This document shows positions 54,410 through 63,950 of a stretch of DNA of 64,000 nucleotides, one piece after another; position 1 is the stretch's first letter; each line of letters starts with the position of its first letter. The stretch is from Sulfurovum sp. AR. Its GTDB lineage: Bacteria > Campylobacterota > Campylobacteria > Campylobacterales > Sulfurovaceae. The stretch is from the NCBI RefSeq assembly GCF_000296775.1, contig NZ_AJLE01000002.1, positions 248,001 through 312,000 on the forward strand. The letters are read 5' to 3'. A model generated the notes under the pieces. The model saw only the letters and a list, made by a program, of their open reading frames with translations, was not told the origin of the DNA and made no database searches. The position numbers and the translations under genes are program-made.

Positions 54410-55390
54410 TTAAAATATTCTCATTGTGACAGGTGCATCTTTGAACTCACCATATTGTGATTTCAATAGAGCAATTAACCCGTCCAATTCCGGGTACTTT
54501 TGACCCACTTCCAGGATATACTTCAACGTTTGTGGAATATCCTGCAGGTATTTCTTTTTCCCGTCTCTTAGTGCCAGTCTTGAAAAAATACCCAGTATCT
54601 TGATGTGACGCTGCAGGCCTGTAAAATCAAACCAGCGGATAAACGTCTCATCCTCTATATCAAGCCCCTTCAACTCCTTAAAGAGCAGGATCAGTCTGCG
54701 TAATTCTCTTCTATCCAGTTTCACATAGGCATCACGAAGCAATGAGACCAGGTCATAGGTCAAAGCCCCTTCTCTTGCATCCTGGAAGTCTATGACCACA
54801 ATCTCGTCATTGCTGTCTATCATCAAATTGCGTGCATGGTAGTCCCGGTGTACAAAAATGCCTTGCGGCTGGCTTAATACCTCTTTGGCGATCAGGGAGA
54901 AACTCTCCAAAAGCATACGTCCTTCAAGACATTCAAGTGTTGTACCCAGATAGGCTTTTAGGTACCACTCTGTCATAAGATTCATCTCTTCGAGCAAAAA
55001 ACCCTGATCATACGGTAGTAAACCTTTAGAAGATGTGGTCTGGAGTTGAACCAATGTTTCTATGGCTTTATCATAATAAGGCCTTGCATCTACACCTTCC
55101 ACACATTTATCCAGGAGGTGGGTAGAGCCTATATCCTCTAAAAACACAAAACCTTTTTCAAGATCATAGGCATTTATGGTCGGTATACGTACATTTGCAT
55201 CTGTAAGTCTTTGAGCTACACCGATAAAGACAGGTACACTCTCTTTGGCTTCTGAAGCATCCATCACGATACCTCCATCACTATTTAGAAGACGGTAGTA
55301 GCTTCTTGCACTCGCATCCCCATGTAGCATTTGAAGTTCCGGGTCATTAATACCTAACGACTCCAACCATTCTGTTAACTCTTTATACAT
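54410..55390 (-). CDS. amgK: N-acetylmuramate/N-acetylglucosamine kinase AmgK
   Basis: A 326-residue aminoglycoside-phosphotransferase-fold kinase that phosphorylates MurNAc (and GlcNAc) at the anomeric carbon. The catalytic loop is FVHRDYHARNLMI (about residues 195-207) and the metal Asp is in VVIDFQDAREG. The N-terminal LHGDASARSYYRL is family-typical. It overlaps anmK by eight bases and precedes murU, the same order of steps as in Pseudomonas MurNAc recycling. Confidence 0.9.
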   Translation of the reverse strand: MYKELTEWLESLGINDPELQMLHGDASARSYYRLLNSDGGIVMDASEAKESVPVFIGVAQRLTDANVRIPTINAYDLEKGFVFLEDIGSTHLLDKCVEGVDARPYYDKAIETLVQLQTTSSKGLLPYDQGFLLEEMNLMTEWYLKAYLGTTLECLEGRMLLESFSLIAKEVLSQPQGIFVHRDYHARNLMIDSNDEIVVIDFQDAREGALTYDLVSLLRDAYVKLDRRELRRLILLFKELKGLDIEDETFIRWFDFTGLQRHIKILGIFSRLALRDGKKKYLQDIPQTLKYILEVGQKYPELDGLIALLKSQYGEFKDAPVTMRIF

Positions 55391-56462
55391 ATATGCCTCC
55401 TAGAACTGCATTGTCACTTGCACCCGTAACGTCCTTTAAATTGACTTTTTGATGATGCATACGTTTGTATGCAAGCCATGCAAAGGTCATTGCTTCTATC
55501 TGGTCTGCGTTAGCAGAGATAGCCACTTCTACATTTGGCATCAATACTTTGATCCGCTCAACAAGAAATGTATTCTTGGCACCACCACCGCAAAGCAAAG
55601 TAATATCCGGGTTAAACTTCAAAACTTCATTACTGATACTCATAGCAGTAAGTTCTAAAAGTGTCCTCTGTACATCTTCAGGGGTATGCGTATGTCCTGA
55701 AAGATACTTTTGTAACCATACATTATTGAATTTTTCTCTACCTGTACTTTTGGGATAAGGCTCTTGAAAAAAATCATCCGACATCATTTTATCTAAAAGA
55801 GTATAGTCCACAACACCTGTGCTTGCCCACTCTCCATTTTCATCATATGCCTTGCCCTGATGTTCAGCTATCCACATGTCCAAAAGTACATTTCCACAAC
55901 CGGTATCATATCCTATAAGTTTATCTCCTAAGACAGTAATATTTGCCATTCCACCGATATTTACCACAGAAACAGACGAATTAATATTACTAAATATAAA
56001 TTCATGAAATGCCGGTGCAAAAGGGGCACCCTGTCCACCTAATGCTACATCTTTACGTCTGAAATCTGCTACAACAGGTACCCCTGTCTTTGCAGCCAAA
56101 ATATTAGGGTCACCAAGCTGCATCGTGAAAGGATATTCTCCTTTTGGAGCATGCCAAAGTGTCTGACCATGTAATCCTATAGCATTAATACCTGATGGAT
56201 CTATATTCTCACGAATCAATAAAGCACCAACAGCCTCTGTGAAGAGTAAACCCAAACGATGGTCTATCTCTCCTAAAGATTCTAATGTACAATTCTCTTC
56301 TATCACTCTGAGTATTACACTCTTTAACTTCAAAGGCATAGGATACTCTAAAGAAGTAATAAGGTTACAGGAGTTGCTGTCTATTTCACAAAGTACGACA
56401 TCCACACCATCAAGTGATGTACCTGACATGATACCTATATAGTGTTCTTTATTCATCGACAT
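55383..56462 (-). CDS. anmK: Anhydro-N-acetylmuramic acid kinase AnmK
   Basis: A 359-residue ATPase-fold kinase that opens and phosphorylates anhydro-MurNAc to MurNAc-6-phosphate. Signatures are YIGIMSGTSLDGVDVV (about residues 7-22), LHGQTLWHAPKG, VVADFRRKDVALGGQGAPFAPAFHE, VNIGGMANITVL and LLCGGGAKNTFL. It is the first gene of anmK-amgK-murU, transcribed away from the aminotransferase gene. Confidence 0.96.
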   Translation of the reverse strand: MSMNKEHYIGIMSGTSLDGVDVVLCEIDSNSCNLITSLEYPMPLKLKSVILRVIEENCTLESLGEIDHRLGLLFTEAVGALLIRENIDPSGINAIGLHGQTLWHAPKGEYPFTMQLGDPNILAAKTGVPVVADFRRKDVALGGQGAPFAPAFHEFIFSNINSSVSVVNIGGMANITVLGDKLIGYDTGCGNVLLDMWIAEHQGKAYDENGEWASTGVVDYTLLDKMMSDDFFQEPYPKSTGREKFNNVWLQKYLSGHTHTPEDVQRTLLELTAMSISNEVLKFNPDITLLCGGGAKNTFLVERIKVLMPNVEVAISANADQIEAMTFAWLAYKRMHHQKVNLKDVTGASDNAVLGGIYV

Positions 56463-56647
56463 ATCTTTTCAGTGGGATAATAGGAGACCTATTACCTAGG
56501 TTTTATAGTATGAAAGATTATACAAACTTACTGCTTAATATGGTGATAAACGTAAAGATCTATTGCGTGATATGACAATTCTGTTGTGTGGTATTTATAT
56601 AAGTGAAGTTCAACTATACTTCAACAAATAAAAAAAGTCAGGTCAAT

Positions 56648-57793
56648 ATGAAACTAAGTAATCGAGCAAAAAATATCGCACAATCCGAGATCAGAGCGAT
56701 GTCCATACTCTGCAACGAAAAAAATGGACTCAATATGGCACAAGGTCTTTGTGATCTTGAAGTACCTTTACCTGTTGTGGAAGGTGCAAAAGAAGGGATA
56801 GACAGTGGAAAAAATACCTATACCTCTGCATACGGTAATTACAAGTTAAGAGCAGCTATCGCTAAAAAGCAGAATGATTTTTATGACCAGGGTATCGATG
56901 TGGACAATGTACTTGTGAGTCTTGGGGCAACGGGAGCGTTTTATGCTACTGCTATGTCTCTGCTCAATGAAGGAGATGAGGTCATACTTTTTGAACCTTA
57001 CTATGGTTACCATGTAGCGACACTAAAATCAATAGGATGTAAGATCAAATACATCAGAACGAATCCGCCGGCTTATGAAATAGACTTTGAAAACTTGAAG
57101 GATCAGATATCAGAAGACACAAAAGCCATACTCATCTGCAATCCTTCAAACCCTAGTGGAAAAGTGTATACAAAAGAAGAGCTTCAAACGCTTTCTGAGG
57201 TCATTAACCAAAACGATCTTTTCCTCTTTAGTGATGAGATGTATGAGCATTTTATCTACGATGAACTTGAGTTTGTATCGGCATTAAGTATCGAGAGTTT
57301 AAAAGAGAGAACAGTTGTCATCTCAGGTTTTTCAAAGATCTATTCGATCACTGGATGGAGACTTGGATATGCGATCACACAAAAAGGCATTATTGATGCA
57401 GCCTCTGCTTTTAATGATCTGGTATATGTCTGTCCACCTGCACCACTGCAGAACGGTATACTCAAGGGACTGAATGAACTATCCAAATCCTACTATGAAA
57501 ATGTAGCCAAAGAGCATCAGAAAAAAAGGGATAAGTTCATTAAAGCCCTCATTGATGCAGGACTGAAGGCTGAATATGTCAAAGGGGCCTACTATGTACT
57601 AGCCGATATTTCGAAACTTGAAGGTGAAGATGACAAGCAAAAGGTTATAACGCTTCTAGAAAAAACCGGTATCGCTGCGGTCCCGGCTAGAGCATTCTAT
57701 CAAGAGAGTGAAGGTATTCATCTGGCAAGATTCTGTTTCTCTAAAAAAGAAGAAGAGCTTGATGAAGCTATAGAGAGATTGAAACGTCTCTGA
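56648..57793 (+). CDS. Class I/II PLP-dependent aminotransferase
   Basis: A 381-residue fold-type I aminotransferase. The PLP lysine is in VVISGFSKIYSITGWRLGY (about residues 230-248), the binding Asn in ICNPSNPSGKVY and the Asp/Tyr in LFSDEMYEHFIYDE. The first part (GLNMAQGLCDLEVP, TYTSAYGNYKLRAAIA) and the late RFCFSK fit the aspartate/kynurenine aminotransferase group. Substrate not assigned. The ATG at 56648 has AGG ahead and matches the usual beginning; a longer frame reaches 56603. Its 3' end overlaps the mutarotase gene by 26 bases, tail to tail. Confidence 0.88.
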   Translation: MKLSNRAKNIAQSEIRAMSILCNEKNGLNMAQGLCDLEVPLPVVEGAKEGIDSGKNTYTSAYGNYKLRAAIAKKQNDFYDQGIDVDNVLVSLGATGAFYATAMSLLNEGDEVILFEPYYGYHVATLKSIGCKIKYIRTNPPAYEIDFENLKDQISEDTKAILICNPSNPSGKVYTKEELQTLSEVINQNDLFLFSDEMYEHFIYDELEFVSALSIESLKERTVVISGFSKIYSITGWRLGYAITQKGIIDAASAFNDLVYVCPPAPLQNGILKGLNELSKSYYENVAKEHQKKRDKFIKALIDAGLKAEYVKGAYYVLADISKLEGEDDKQKVITLLEKTGIAAVPARAFYQESEGIHLARFCFSKKEEELDEAIERLKRL

Positions 57794-58634
57794 ATTCAGT
57801 GATAATTGTATGCCTAAGGGTGTGAGATTCACCTTTAGCTAATGTCACACTATCATCTAAAACATTTGCACTCTCTACACAAAGCATCTGAGTGTGATCG
57901 TTTAGATCTGGCATACTACTTGCTAAAATCTCTCCAGGATTCCAAACAACAATCGTATACGTCCCCTCTGTTTGAACAGTATGATGTACCTTGTTATCTT
58001 TTACCAAAATATCATTTTTGACATTTTGATAGATTCGATCTACCTCTTTGCTAAAATCTATATGACCCTCTTGCCGTGTACACGTATTTTGTGTCTTATC
58101 AAAATAGTATGTCTCTTCCAAACCTTCTACATGCGTTTCATAGATGTTATCAACAGCTAGGTAAGTATGTAGTGCAGAGGTGAAAGTAAACGGTTTAGTA
58201 TCAAGATTTTGACTTGTAAGTTCTAATCTGAGTACCTCGCCTACATAGATATCTAATGTCAGATGAAACAGATAAGGCCAAAGTACGTGTGTCTTAGGTG
58301 ACGAATGCAGTGTAAGTGTGACCTTGGTCTCTCGATCATTTAACATCTGAGTAGATTGATGTTTCCAAAGTGAAATTCTGGCAAACCCATGATTGGGCAG
58401 TGAGCTATCAATTTCATTTGCACCAAACCAAGGCCAGCAAATGGGTACACCACCTCTTATGGCCTTCCCCTCTTTAAATACTGATGTTTGACTCAGAAAG
58501 AGTACACTGCCCTTTCCTTTCAGTGTAAAATCAAAGATATGAGCACCTTGTAATGCTATCTTTGCACTGGAACAGCTGTTTTCAACATATATGTACGCTA
58601 ATTCATCTTGAGTATCCATACCCTCTCTTTTCAT
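57768..58634 (-). CDS. D-hexose-6-phosphate mutarotase-like protein
   Basis: A 288-residue aldose-epimerase-fold protein. The group signature is IRGGVPICWPWFGANE (about residues 59-74), followed by LPNHGFARISLW with the catalytic His, ALHTYLAVDNI with the second His, and MLCVESANVLDD with the catalytic Glu. These enzymes interconvert the anomers of hexose-6-phosphates. It follows the symporter gene by 12 bases, so it is probably part of the atpI-amidase-symporter unit. Confidence 0.9.
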   Translation of the reverse strand: MKREGMDTQDELAYIYVENSCSSAKIALQGAHIFDFTLKGKGSVLFLSQTSVFKEGKAIRGGVPICWPWFGANEIDSSLPNHGFARISLWKHQSTQMLNDRETKVTLTLHSSPKTHVLWPYLFHLTLDIYVGEVLRLELTSQNLDTKPFTFTSALHTYLAVDNIYETHVEGLEETYYFDKTQNTCTRQEGHIDFSKEVDRIYQNVKNDILVKDNKVHHTVQTEGTYTIVVWNPGEILASSMPDLNDHTQMLCVESANVLDDSVTLAKGESHTLRHTIITEFRDVSISL

Positions 58635-58646
58635 AGCTAGAATAAA

Positions 58647-60167
58647 CTAATTATTTGAAGTACTTTTTTCTTTCCCGAACATCATCAAGACAAACGCTAC
58701 AAAAGTTCCGGCCAAAATCTGCCATGCAAACCCAAGTTTCAAGTCCAGTGCAGCACCTAGCACATAAGGTTGTAGTAGCAGTACTGTGATAAATCCACCA
58801 AAAAGTGCCAATGGCACTGTAGTTGCAGAACCGCGTTTAGTAAAGATAGCTGCACCAAATACGCCAAGTAAGCCTGTGTATGCAAATGCCATCACGCCAA
58901 GAGCAAAGCTAAGGAGTGGAAGTTCTGTGTAACGTTGCCAGTAGTAGCTTAGCATCGCCATAAGTGAGAGTGCGACAGCAAATAGAAGCACTGCATTACG
59001 CCCTGCTTTGACAAAGTGCATCTCATCTACATTGCTTCTCTTTTGCTTCCAAGGTTTATAGAGATCTTCTATGGCTACAGATGACATGGCACCCAGGACA
59101 GAATTGGAACTGGATAAAGCAGCTGCTACAGCACCAACGGTCACAAGTCCTCTCATCCCCTCTGGCATCTCATGCAAAATGTAGTACATAAAAATAGTGA
59201 TCTTCTCCCCATCAAATTTTTGTACCACTTCCGTACTCAAACCAGAAATTTCAGGATGCTGATAAAAGAGGTAAAGCAGCAGACCGATCATTAAAAAAAG
59301 TAACGCTACAGGGATAGTCAGGTAGATACTCATCATAAGTGAATTTTGGGCTTCTTTCGTACTTTTGCAGGTCAATGCTCTTTGTGTCATGTCCTGGTCA
59401 AGGCCATAGGCAGCGATATTAAGAAGCAGCCAGCCACCAAGCAAGGTCCAAACAGAAAATCCACCAGACATTGACCAATCAAGTAGCTTGAGTTTGTTTT
59501 CACTCTGCAGGGTAGACACAATCGTAGAAAGATCGGTATGCATACTCATATAAAGGTAGATCAATATTGCGATCCCCGCTCCAATATAAGTAAAGGCTTG
59601 AATGATGTCAGAAAAGATGATCGATTTGACACCCCCAAAGTATGCATAAGCCAATGCACCCAGCATTAATATCGAGATGGATATAGCAACATGTATGGAT
59701 GTAATATCTAAGAAGAGTATCATGGAGATGGCCAATGCACCGATATAGAGCCTAGCACCAGAAGCAAACAGACGTCCTATAAGAAACATAATACCCGCTT
59801 CTCTTTTTGCATTCTCACCATAACGCTTTTCTAGCAATTCGTAGACTGTTACCGCTTTGATCGCATAAAAACGTGGAATCAGCACTTTAGCGACAAAAAA
59901 AACTGCCAAAAAAGCAGAGATATAAAAGCCTATAAACGTCAGATCTTTTCCGTATGAGTACTCAGGTCCGCCAAGAAAGGTAGCAGCAGACTGTGAAGTA
60001 GCCAGTACAGACATCGCTGCAGCAAACATAGGAACACTATTCCCCCCGACGAAATAATCACGTGTACTCTTTACCTTCACACGGCTTAAAAGTACTGATG
60101 TGATGGTTAATACTAAAAAATATGCAAAGAAGATCCCCCAGTCAAGTGTACTGAATGCAGAGTTCAT
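58647..60167 (-). CDS. SSS-family sodium:solute symporter
   Basis: A 506-residue inner-membrane symporter with about 13 helices in LeuT-like order. Family marks are STRDYFVGGNSVPMFAAAMSVLATSQSAATFLGGPEYSYGKD (split over residues 34-75), LFASGARLYIGALA, and VTVGAVAAALSSSNSVLGAMSSVAIEDLYKP for the second sodium site. Substrate is unknown; relatives carry sugars, sialic acid, amino acids or carboxylates. Its start overlaps the amidase stop by four bases (ATGA), a strong hint that it carries an amidase product. Confidence 0.9.
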   Translation of the reverse strand: MNSAFSTLDWGIFFAYFLVLTITSVLLSRVKVKSTRDYFVGGNSVPMFAAAMSVLATSQSAATFLGGPEYSYGKDLTFIGFYISAFLAVFFVAKVLIPRFYAIKAVTVYELLEKRYGENAKREAGIMFLIGRLFASGARLYIGALAISMILFLDITSIHVAISISILMLGALAYAYFGGVKSIIFSDIIQAFTYIGAGIAILIYLYMSMHTDLSTIVSTLQSENKLKLLDWSMSGGFSVWTLLGGWLLLNIAAYGLDQDMTQRALTCKSTKEAQNSLMMSIYLTIPVALLFLMIGLLLYLFYQHPEISGLSTEVVQKFDGEKITIFMYYILHEMPEGMRGLVTVGAVAAALSSSNSVLGAMSSVAIEDLYKPWKQKRSNVDEMHFVKAGRNAVLLFAVALSLMAMLSYYWQRYTELPLLSFALGVMAFAYTGLLGVFGAAIFTKRGSATTVPLALFGGFITVLLLQPYVLGAALDLKLGFAWQILAGTFVAFVLMMFGKEKSTSNN

Positions 60168-60880
60168 TCGTTCCCTTTGGGTGGGGCTTTAAGATGGAGG
60201 CATTGTACACCATTTCTTATATCGGACATAAACTTTTCACCGGGATCAGATTTCACTGTTCTGTATCCTTTGTCTTTTTCCAACCACAAAGCTGTCTTCT
60301 CCATCTGCCTATACTCATGATGACCTACAAGATACTCGATCGTAGGGTATTTGGCCTTGAGATACATCACTAGGTCAATGTTTGCCTGACGCTGTTCAGG
60401 TGTCAGATCATCTATCTTATTGTCTTTCCCTCCGATGTTCTCTATACCGATACTGGAGTAATTAAGTCCTATCACATGACGTGCCATCCAATTCTCCGGC
60501 ATTAAACGGTATATTGTCCCGTCTCGTGCCACCATAAATTGAGAGGATACATTCAAGGCTGAAGCTTTCACAATGTCTTTTCGATCAGAAAGGAGTTTTT
60601 CAGGCTTCAAACGCTTGAATGATTTGTCAAAATTCATCTCTGCTGTCCAGTGGAGCATAATGATCTTTGGCATGATCTCAATAGTCTCTACGTTAAAGCC
60701 GTAATGAGACTTGATATACGATTTTGTCATAGCGATGCGGTCAGGTCCGAAATCGATTGGTTTATCGATGATCCGGAGTGGTTGTATAGGTTTTGTGGTA
60801 CAGACTGCAGGTTTTGCCTCTTCTTTTCCACATGCAGTCAAAGTGAGAAATACAAAAGAGAGTAGTAAAAGTCTTATCAT
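60164..60880 (-). CDS. N-acetylmuramoyl-L-alanine amidase lipoprotein (Amidase_2)
   Basis: A 238-residue lipoprotein: signal peptide with lipobox LTAC (Cys17). The Amidase_2/PGRP zinc site is visible as IIMLHWTAEMNF (first His), LVGHHEYRQME (second His) and VKSDPGEKFM (Asp). It should cut the bond between MurNAc and the stem peptide, on peptidoglycan or on released muropeptides in the periplasm. I start at MIRLLLLSF; a TTG start at 60901 is possible but would spoil the signal peptide. It is coupled to the symporter gene. Confidence 0.9.
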   Translation of the reverse strand: MIRLLLLSFVFLTLTACGKEEAKPAVCTTKPIQPLRIIDKPIDFGPDRIAMTKSYIKSHYGFNVETIEIMPKIIMLHWTAEMNFDKSFKRLKPEKLLSDRKDIVKASALNVSSQFMVARDGTIYRLMPENWMARHVIGLNYSSIGIENIGGKDNKIDDLTPEQRQANIDLVMYLKAKYPTIEYLVGHHEYRQMEKTALWLEKDKGYRTVKSDPGEKFMSDIRNGVQCLHLKAPPKGNE

Positions 60881-60907
60881 GAAATAAATCCTCACTTCCA
60901 AGTAGAG

Positions 60908-61447
60908 TTATTCTATCGGATCTTGGCTAATGTTTTCTTTTTCTTTTAGAAGGACCCAAACAAGAATCACAGAAGGAATACCCAAAGAGATAATATAACT
61001 TGGAATATGTAATAATCCGTGTCTATTGAGATATAAGAAGCCCAAGATTAGCAGCACATAGGCACCTAGTCTATAGAAAGAGAGAGCCGCTTTGGTGTCT
61101 TTCATGGTCTGGTAGACACTGCGTCGATTCTCTTTGCGTTTTTTCTTCTCTGCTTTGATCGTTTGTGCCAAACTCTTCTCCTCGACCTCTACCTCTTCAC
61201 TGTATAGATCATAGGGATCTTCAAGTTTGTCGATCACATCTTGAGTGTCATCCATGGTTACCATATTGTGTTTCACACGGGCATTGACCATACGTCTATA
61301 ACTGACTATCGAAGCAATCATGACAAGTGATGCGGTGATATAGCCTATCTGTGTGTTGTAAAGGACTTTAATATCAAAAAATATTATAGAGATCAAGAGT
61401 AGTAAAATATCCACAGATAGGAGTACTGCGAAGATCTTACGATTCAT
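60908..61447 (-). CDS. Conserved membrane protein of unknown function
   Basis: A 179-residue protein with two N-terminal helices (about residues 4-22 and 30-50), a long charged middle (about 60-120, rich in Glu and Lys, possibly coiled), and two C-terminal helices (about 126-172). No family recognised. The ATG at 61447 comes one base after the atpI stop codon; an in-frame ATG at 61456 with GAGG ahead would overlap that stop. It lies 27 bases before the amidase gene, apparently in one transcript. Confidence 0.65.
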   Translation of the reverse strand: MNRKIFAVLLSVDILLLLISIIFFDIKVLYNTQIGYITASLVMIASIVSYRRMVNARVKHNMVTMDDTQDVIDKLEDPYDLYSEEVEVEEKSLAQTIKAEKKKRKENRRSVYQTMKDTKAALSFYRLGAYVLLILGFLYLNRHGLLHIPSYIISLGIPSVILVWVLLKEKENISQDPIE

Positions 61448-61448
61448 A

Positions 61449-61757
61449 CTATGCATCATCATCCTCAGCATCATATTTGTCTTGCTGTTCTTTTTTATAG
61501 GTATATCTTGGATCATTAGCCAATTCATCCAACGACTTTTTCTGCTTCGCATATGCTTTGTAGACATTAGAGATAGCCGCACCGATACCAATGAATACAC
61601 CGATCCAGAGTGTCCATCCAGCACCCGTAAGATTGCGTAATCCCAATCCTATACCAACACCAATAATGACAGCGACAACCATGGAAATACCAAGACTGAG
61701 TCCATCTGCAGCATCCACCACTTTTTTGAATTTCGGTTCTTCCGTATTATTTTGCAT
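61449..61757 (-). CDS. AtpI/AtpZ-like membrane protein
   Basis: A 102-residue protein with two membrane helices (about residues 22-40 and 48-64): GLSLGISMVVAVIIGVGIGLGL and GWTLWIGVFIGIGAAISNVYK. The pattern is that of the AtpZ/AtpI family, small proteins associated with ATP synthase assembly or magnesium transport. The tail is strongly acidic. It is the first gene of this minus-strand unit and no other ATP synthase gene is near, which is common for this family. Confidence 0.82.
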   Translation of the reverse strand: MQNNTEEPKFKKVVDAADGLSLGISMVVAVIIGVGIGLGLRNLTGAGWTLWIGVFIGIGAAISNVYKAYAKQKKSLDELANDPRYTYKKEQQDKYDAEDDDA

Positions 61758-61858
61758 TTTTAGTCCTCATAATTTGAAAATGTAGTATAGCCAATTGGTA
61801 CATAGAGCATGGTTTAGAATAAAGTTTTTCCTCCTCTATGTTGCACCAGTAGTCTGCT

Positions 61859-62596
61859 CTAGCGTGACAGCTCCATAAAGAGAAATATATACTCTTCTAC
61901 TTTAGGCAGCAGCACGGTACCGTGTCCATCACCAGGGAGTATGAGTGTGGTACCTGCAATTGCTTTTTTACCATATTCAAGTGCATTCACGTTCGCACCC
62001 AATGGATCATTTTTGGTAGCGATAAAGTAGGTTTTTGCCAGAGAACTTGATAGTGCCATGTCACTTTCACTGCTGTTTGATCTTCCCGAAGAAAGCGCAA
62101 TGAGTGCTTTTGCATCATAGTCATTCAATACAGGGATCAGCGATGCACCACCCAGTGATGCTCCAATGAGGTAGAGTTGTTGTATATCCAGGCTTTTATC
62201 CTCTTCTATCATTTCCAACCATGCTATGAGGTCCTGTGGTATCTTGGAAAATCCCACTTTGGGTGCACTTGCATCAAAAGCTGTTCTCACTTCACTTGTG
62301 TTTTTAGGCATTTGTACGCTGTTCTCTACGCCTTTTTGCATGGTTGACTTTCCATGGCCACGCAGATCCACACTGAGAGTCGCCATACCTTTCGCAAGTA
62401 ATCTCATGGTGAGCATATCCCATGATGTATGGTCTGAACCGAACTGGTGTGCCAAAAGTACGATAGGCATAGGTTTTTTAGTCTCTTTCGGTTTTTCCAG
62501 CCATCCGTGGAGGTCAAATCCATCTTCGGTCGTAAGATTAAGTTCCGTAGCAAAAAGGGGTATGACCAGTACCAGGGAGAGTAGAAATTTTTTCAT
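61859..62596 (-). CDS. Exported alpha/beta hydrolase
   Basis: A 245-residue protein with a signal peptide (residues 1-16, ending LFA). The alpha/beta-hydrolase triad is Ser in IGASLGGASLIP (about residue 148), Asp in TKNDPLGANV and His in PGDGHGTVLL. VLLAHQFGSDHTSWDML and VDLRGHGKS give the oxyanion part. It resembles dienelactone-hydrolase-like and peptidase-S9-like esterases; substrate unknown. It is a single gene in the periplasm. Confidence 0.85.
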   Translation of the reverse strand: MKKFLLSLVLVIPLFATELNLTTEDGFDLHGWLEKPKETKKPMPIVLLAHQFGSDHTSWDMLTMRLLAKGMATLSVDLRGHGKSTMQKGVENSVQMPKNTSEVRTAFDASAPKVGFSKIPQDLIAWLEMIEEDKSLDIQQLYLIGASLGGASLIPVLNDYDAKALIALSSGRSNSSESDMALSSSLAKTYFIATKNDPLGANVNALEYGKKAIAGTTLILPGDGHGTVLLPKVEEYIFLFMELSR

Positions 62597-62660
62597 GATA
62601 TTTCCTTCACAAACAGTATAACTTGATTGGCTGTTCTATCAAAATGATATGAAGCGTGAT

Positions 62661-63950
62661 CTAGGCTATTTCAGCCATCACTTCATACGCTGCTTTGATC
62701 GTCTCATCTATCATCTCATCCGTCATAGCAGCACAGATAAATCCTGCCTCAAAGGATGAACAGGCAAGATAGATACCTCTGTCCAACATACCTTTATGGA
62801 ACTTGGCGAACCTTGCCGTGTCATTTTCCAACGCATCATCAAAATTTCTGACAGGCTTATCAGAGAAGAAGAAACCGAACATACTCCCTCTAACATCGGT
62901 CACGAAAGGTATGTTAGATGCATCTGCCGCTTTTTTGAATCCATCCATGAGTTTCTTGGCTTTGTTTCCCAGTGATACATATAATGAAGGATTGGATTTG
63001 AGCTTTCTGAGACTGGTAAGACCTGCTGCCATCGCTACAGGATTACCTGAAAGTGTTCCTGCCTGGTAGACCGGCCCTTCAGGAGAAAGGTGTGCCATGA
63101 TCTGTGCCGATGCACCAAAGGCACCCACAGGCATACCTGCACCGATGACCTTACCAAGAGTCACCATGTCCGGTTTCACACTTGAAATACCCTGAGCACC
63201 GCTCAATGAAGCCCTGAATCCACTCATCACTTCATCAAAGATAAGCAGTGCACCATGGTTTGTACAGAGACATCTCAGTTCTTCCAAAAATGCTTCATCT
63301 GCAGGTACAAGACCCATATTTCCGGCTATAGGTTCGATGATCACACACGCAATACCGTCCGGTGACTCCTCAAAACACTTTAGTACGGATTCAATATCAT
63401 TATACGTTGCCAAGAGTGTATGTTTGGTAAGATCAGCCGGTACACCAGGACTTGATGGAGAACCGAATGTAGCCAGACCCGAACCTGCCTGTACTAGCAG
63501 TGAATCTGAGTGGCCATGATAACATCCAGTGAACTTTACAATATTCTCTCTACCTGTCACACCACGAGCCAAACGGATAGCAGACATCACTGCTTCTGTT
63601 CCAGAACTCACGAAACGCACTTTATCAATGTTGTCAAAAAGCGTGACGATCTCACTTGCAAGCTCCGTCTCTATAGTCGTAGGAGCACCGAAACTCAATC
63701 CTCTTTGAACGGCCTCTATCACTGATGTTTCGATCTCTTTATCTGCATGACCAAAAATAAGCGGACCCCAACTTTGTACATAGTCGATATATCTGTTCCC
63801 GTCAATATCAAAAAGATATGCCCCCTCACCTCTTTGGATGAATGGTGGTGTACCCTCTACTCCTGAAAATGCACGTACCGGTGAGTCAACCCCCCCAGGA
63901 ATCACTTTATATGCTTCTTCAAATGCTGCTATACTTTTGTCATATGCCAT
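62661..63950 (-). CDS. hemL: Glutamate-1-semialdehyde 2,1-aminomutase
   Basis: A 429-residue PLP enzyme of the C5 heme pathway that makes 5-aminolevulinate. Signatures are [15 protein letters not shown] near the start, [44 protein letters not shown] and [19 protein letters not shown] with the PLP lysine. The ATG at 63950 has GAGGAT ahead; a longer frame to 63980 adds ten non-conserved residues. A C7 run lies inside the coding sequence near 63892. Confidence 0.96.
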   Translation of the reverse strand: MAYDKSIAAFEEAYKVIPGGVDSPVRAFSGVEGTPPFIQRGEGAYLFDIDGNRYIDYVQSWGPLIFGHADKEIETSVIEAVQRGLSFGAPTTIETELASEIVTLFDNIDKVRFVSSGTEAVMSAIRLARGVTGRENIVKFTGCYHGHSDSLLVQAGSGLATFGSPSSPGVPADLTKHTLLATYNDIESVLKCFEESPDGIACVIIEPIAGNMGLVPADEAFLEELRCLCTNHGALLIFDEVMSGFRASLSGAQGISSVKPDMVTLGKVIGAGMPVGAFGASAQIMAHLSPEGPVYQAGTLSGNPVAMAAGLTSLRKLKSNPSLYVSLGNKAKKLMDGFKKAADASNIPFVTDVRGSMFGFFFSDKPVRNFDDALENDTARFAKFHKGMLDRGIYLACSSFEAGFICAAMTDEMIDETIKAAYEVMAEIA

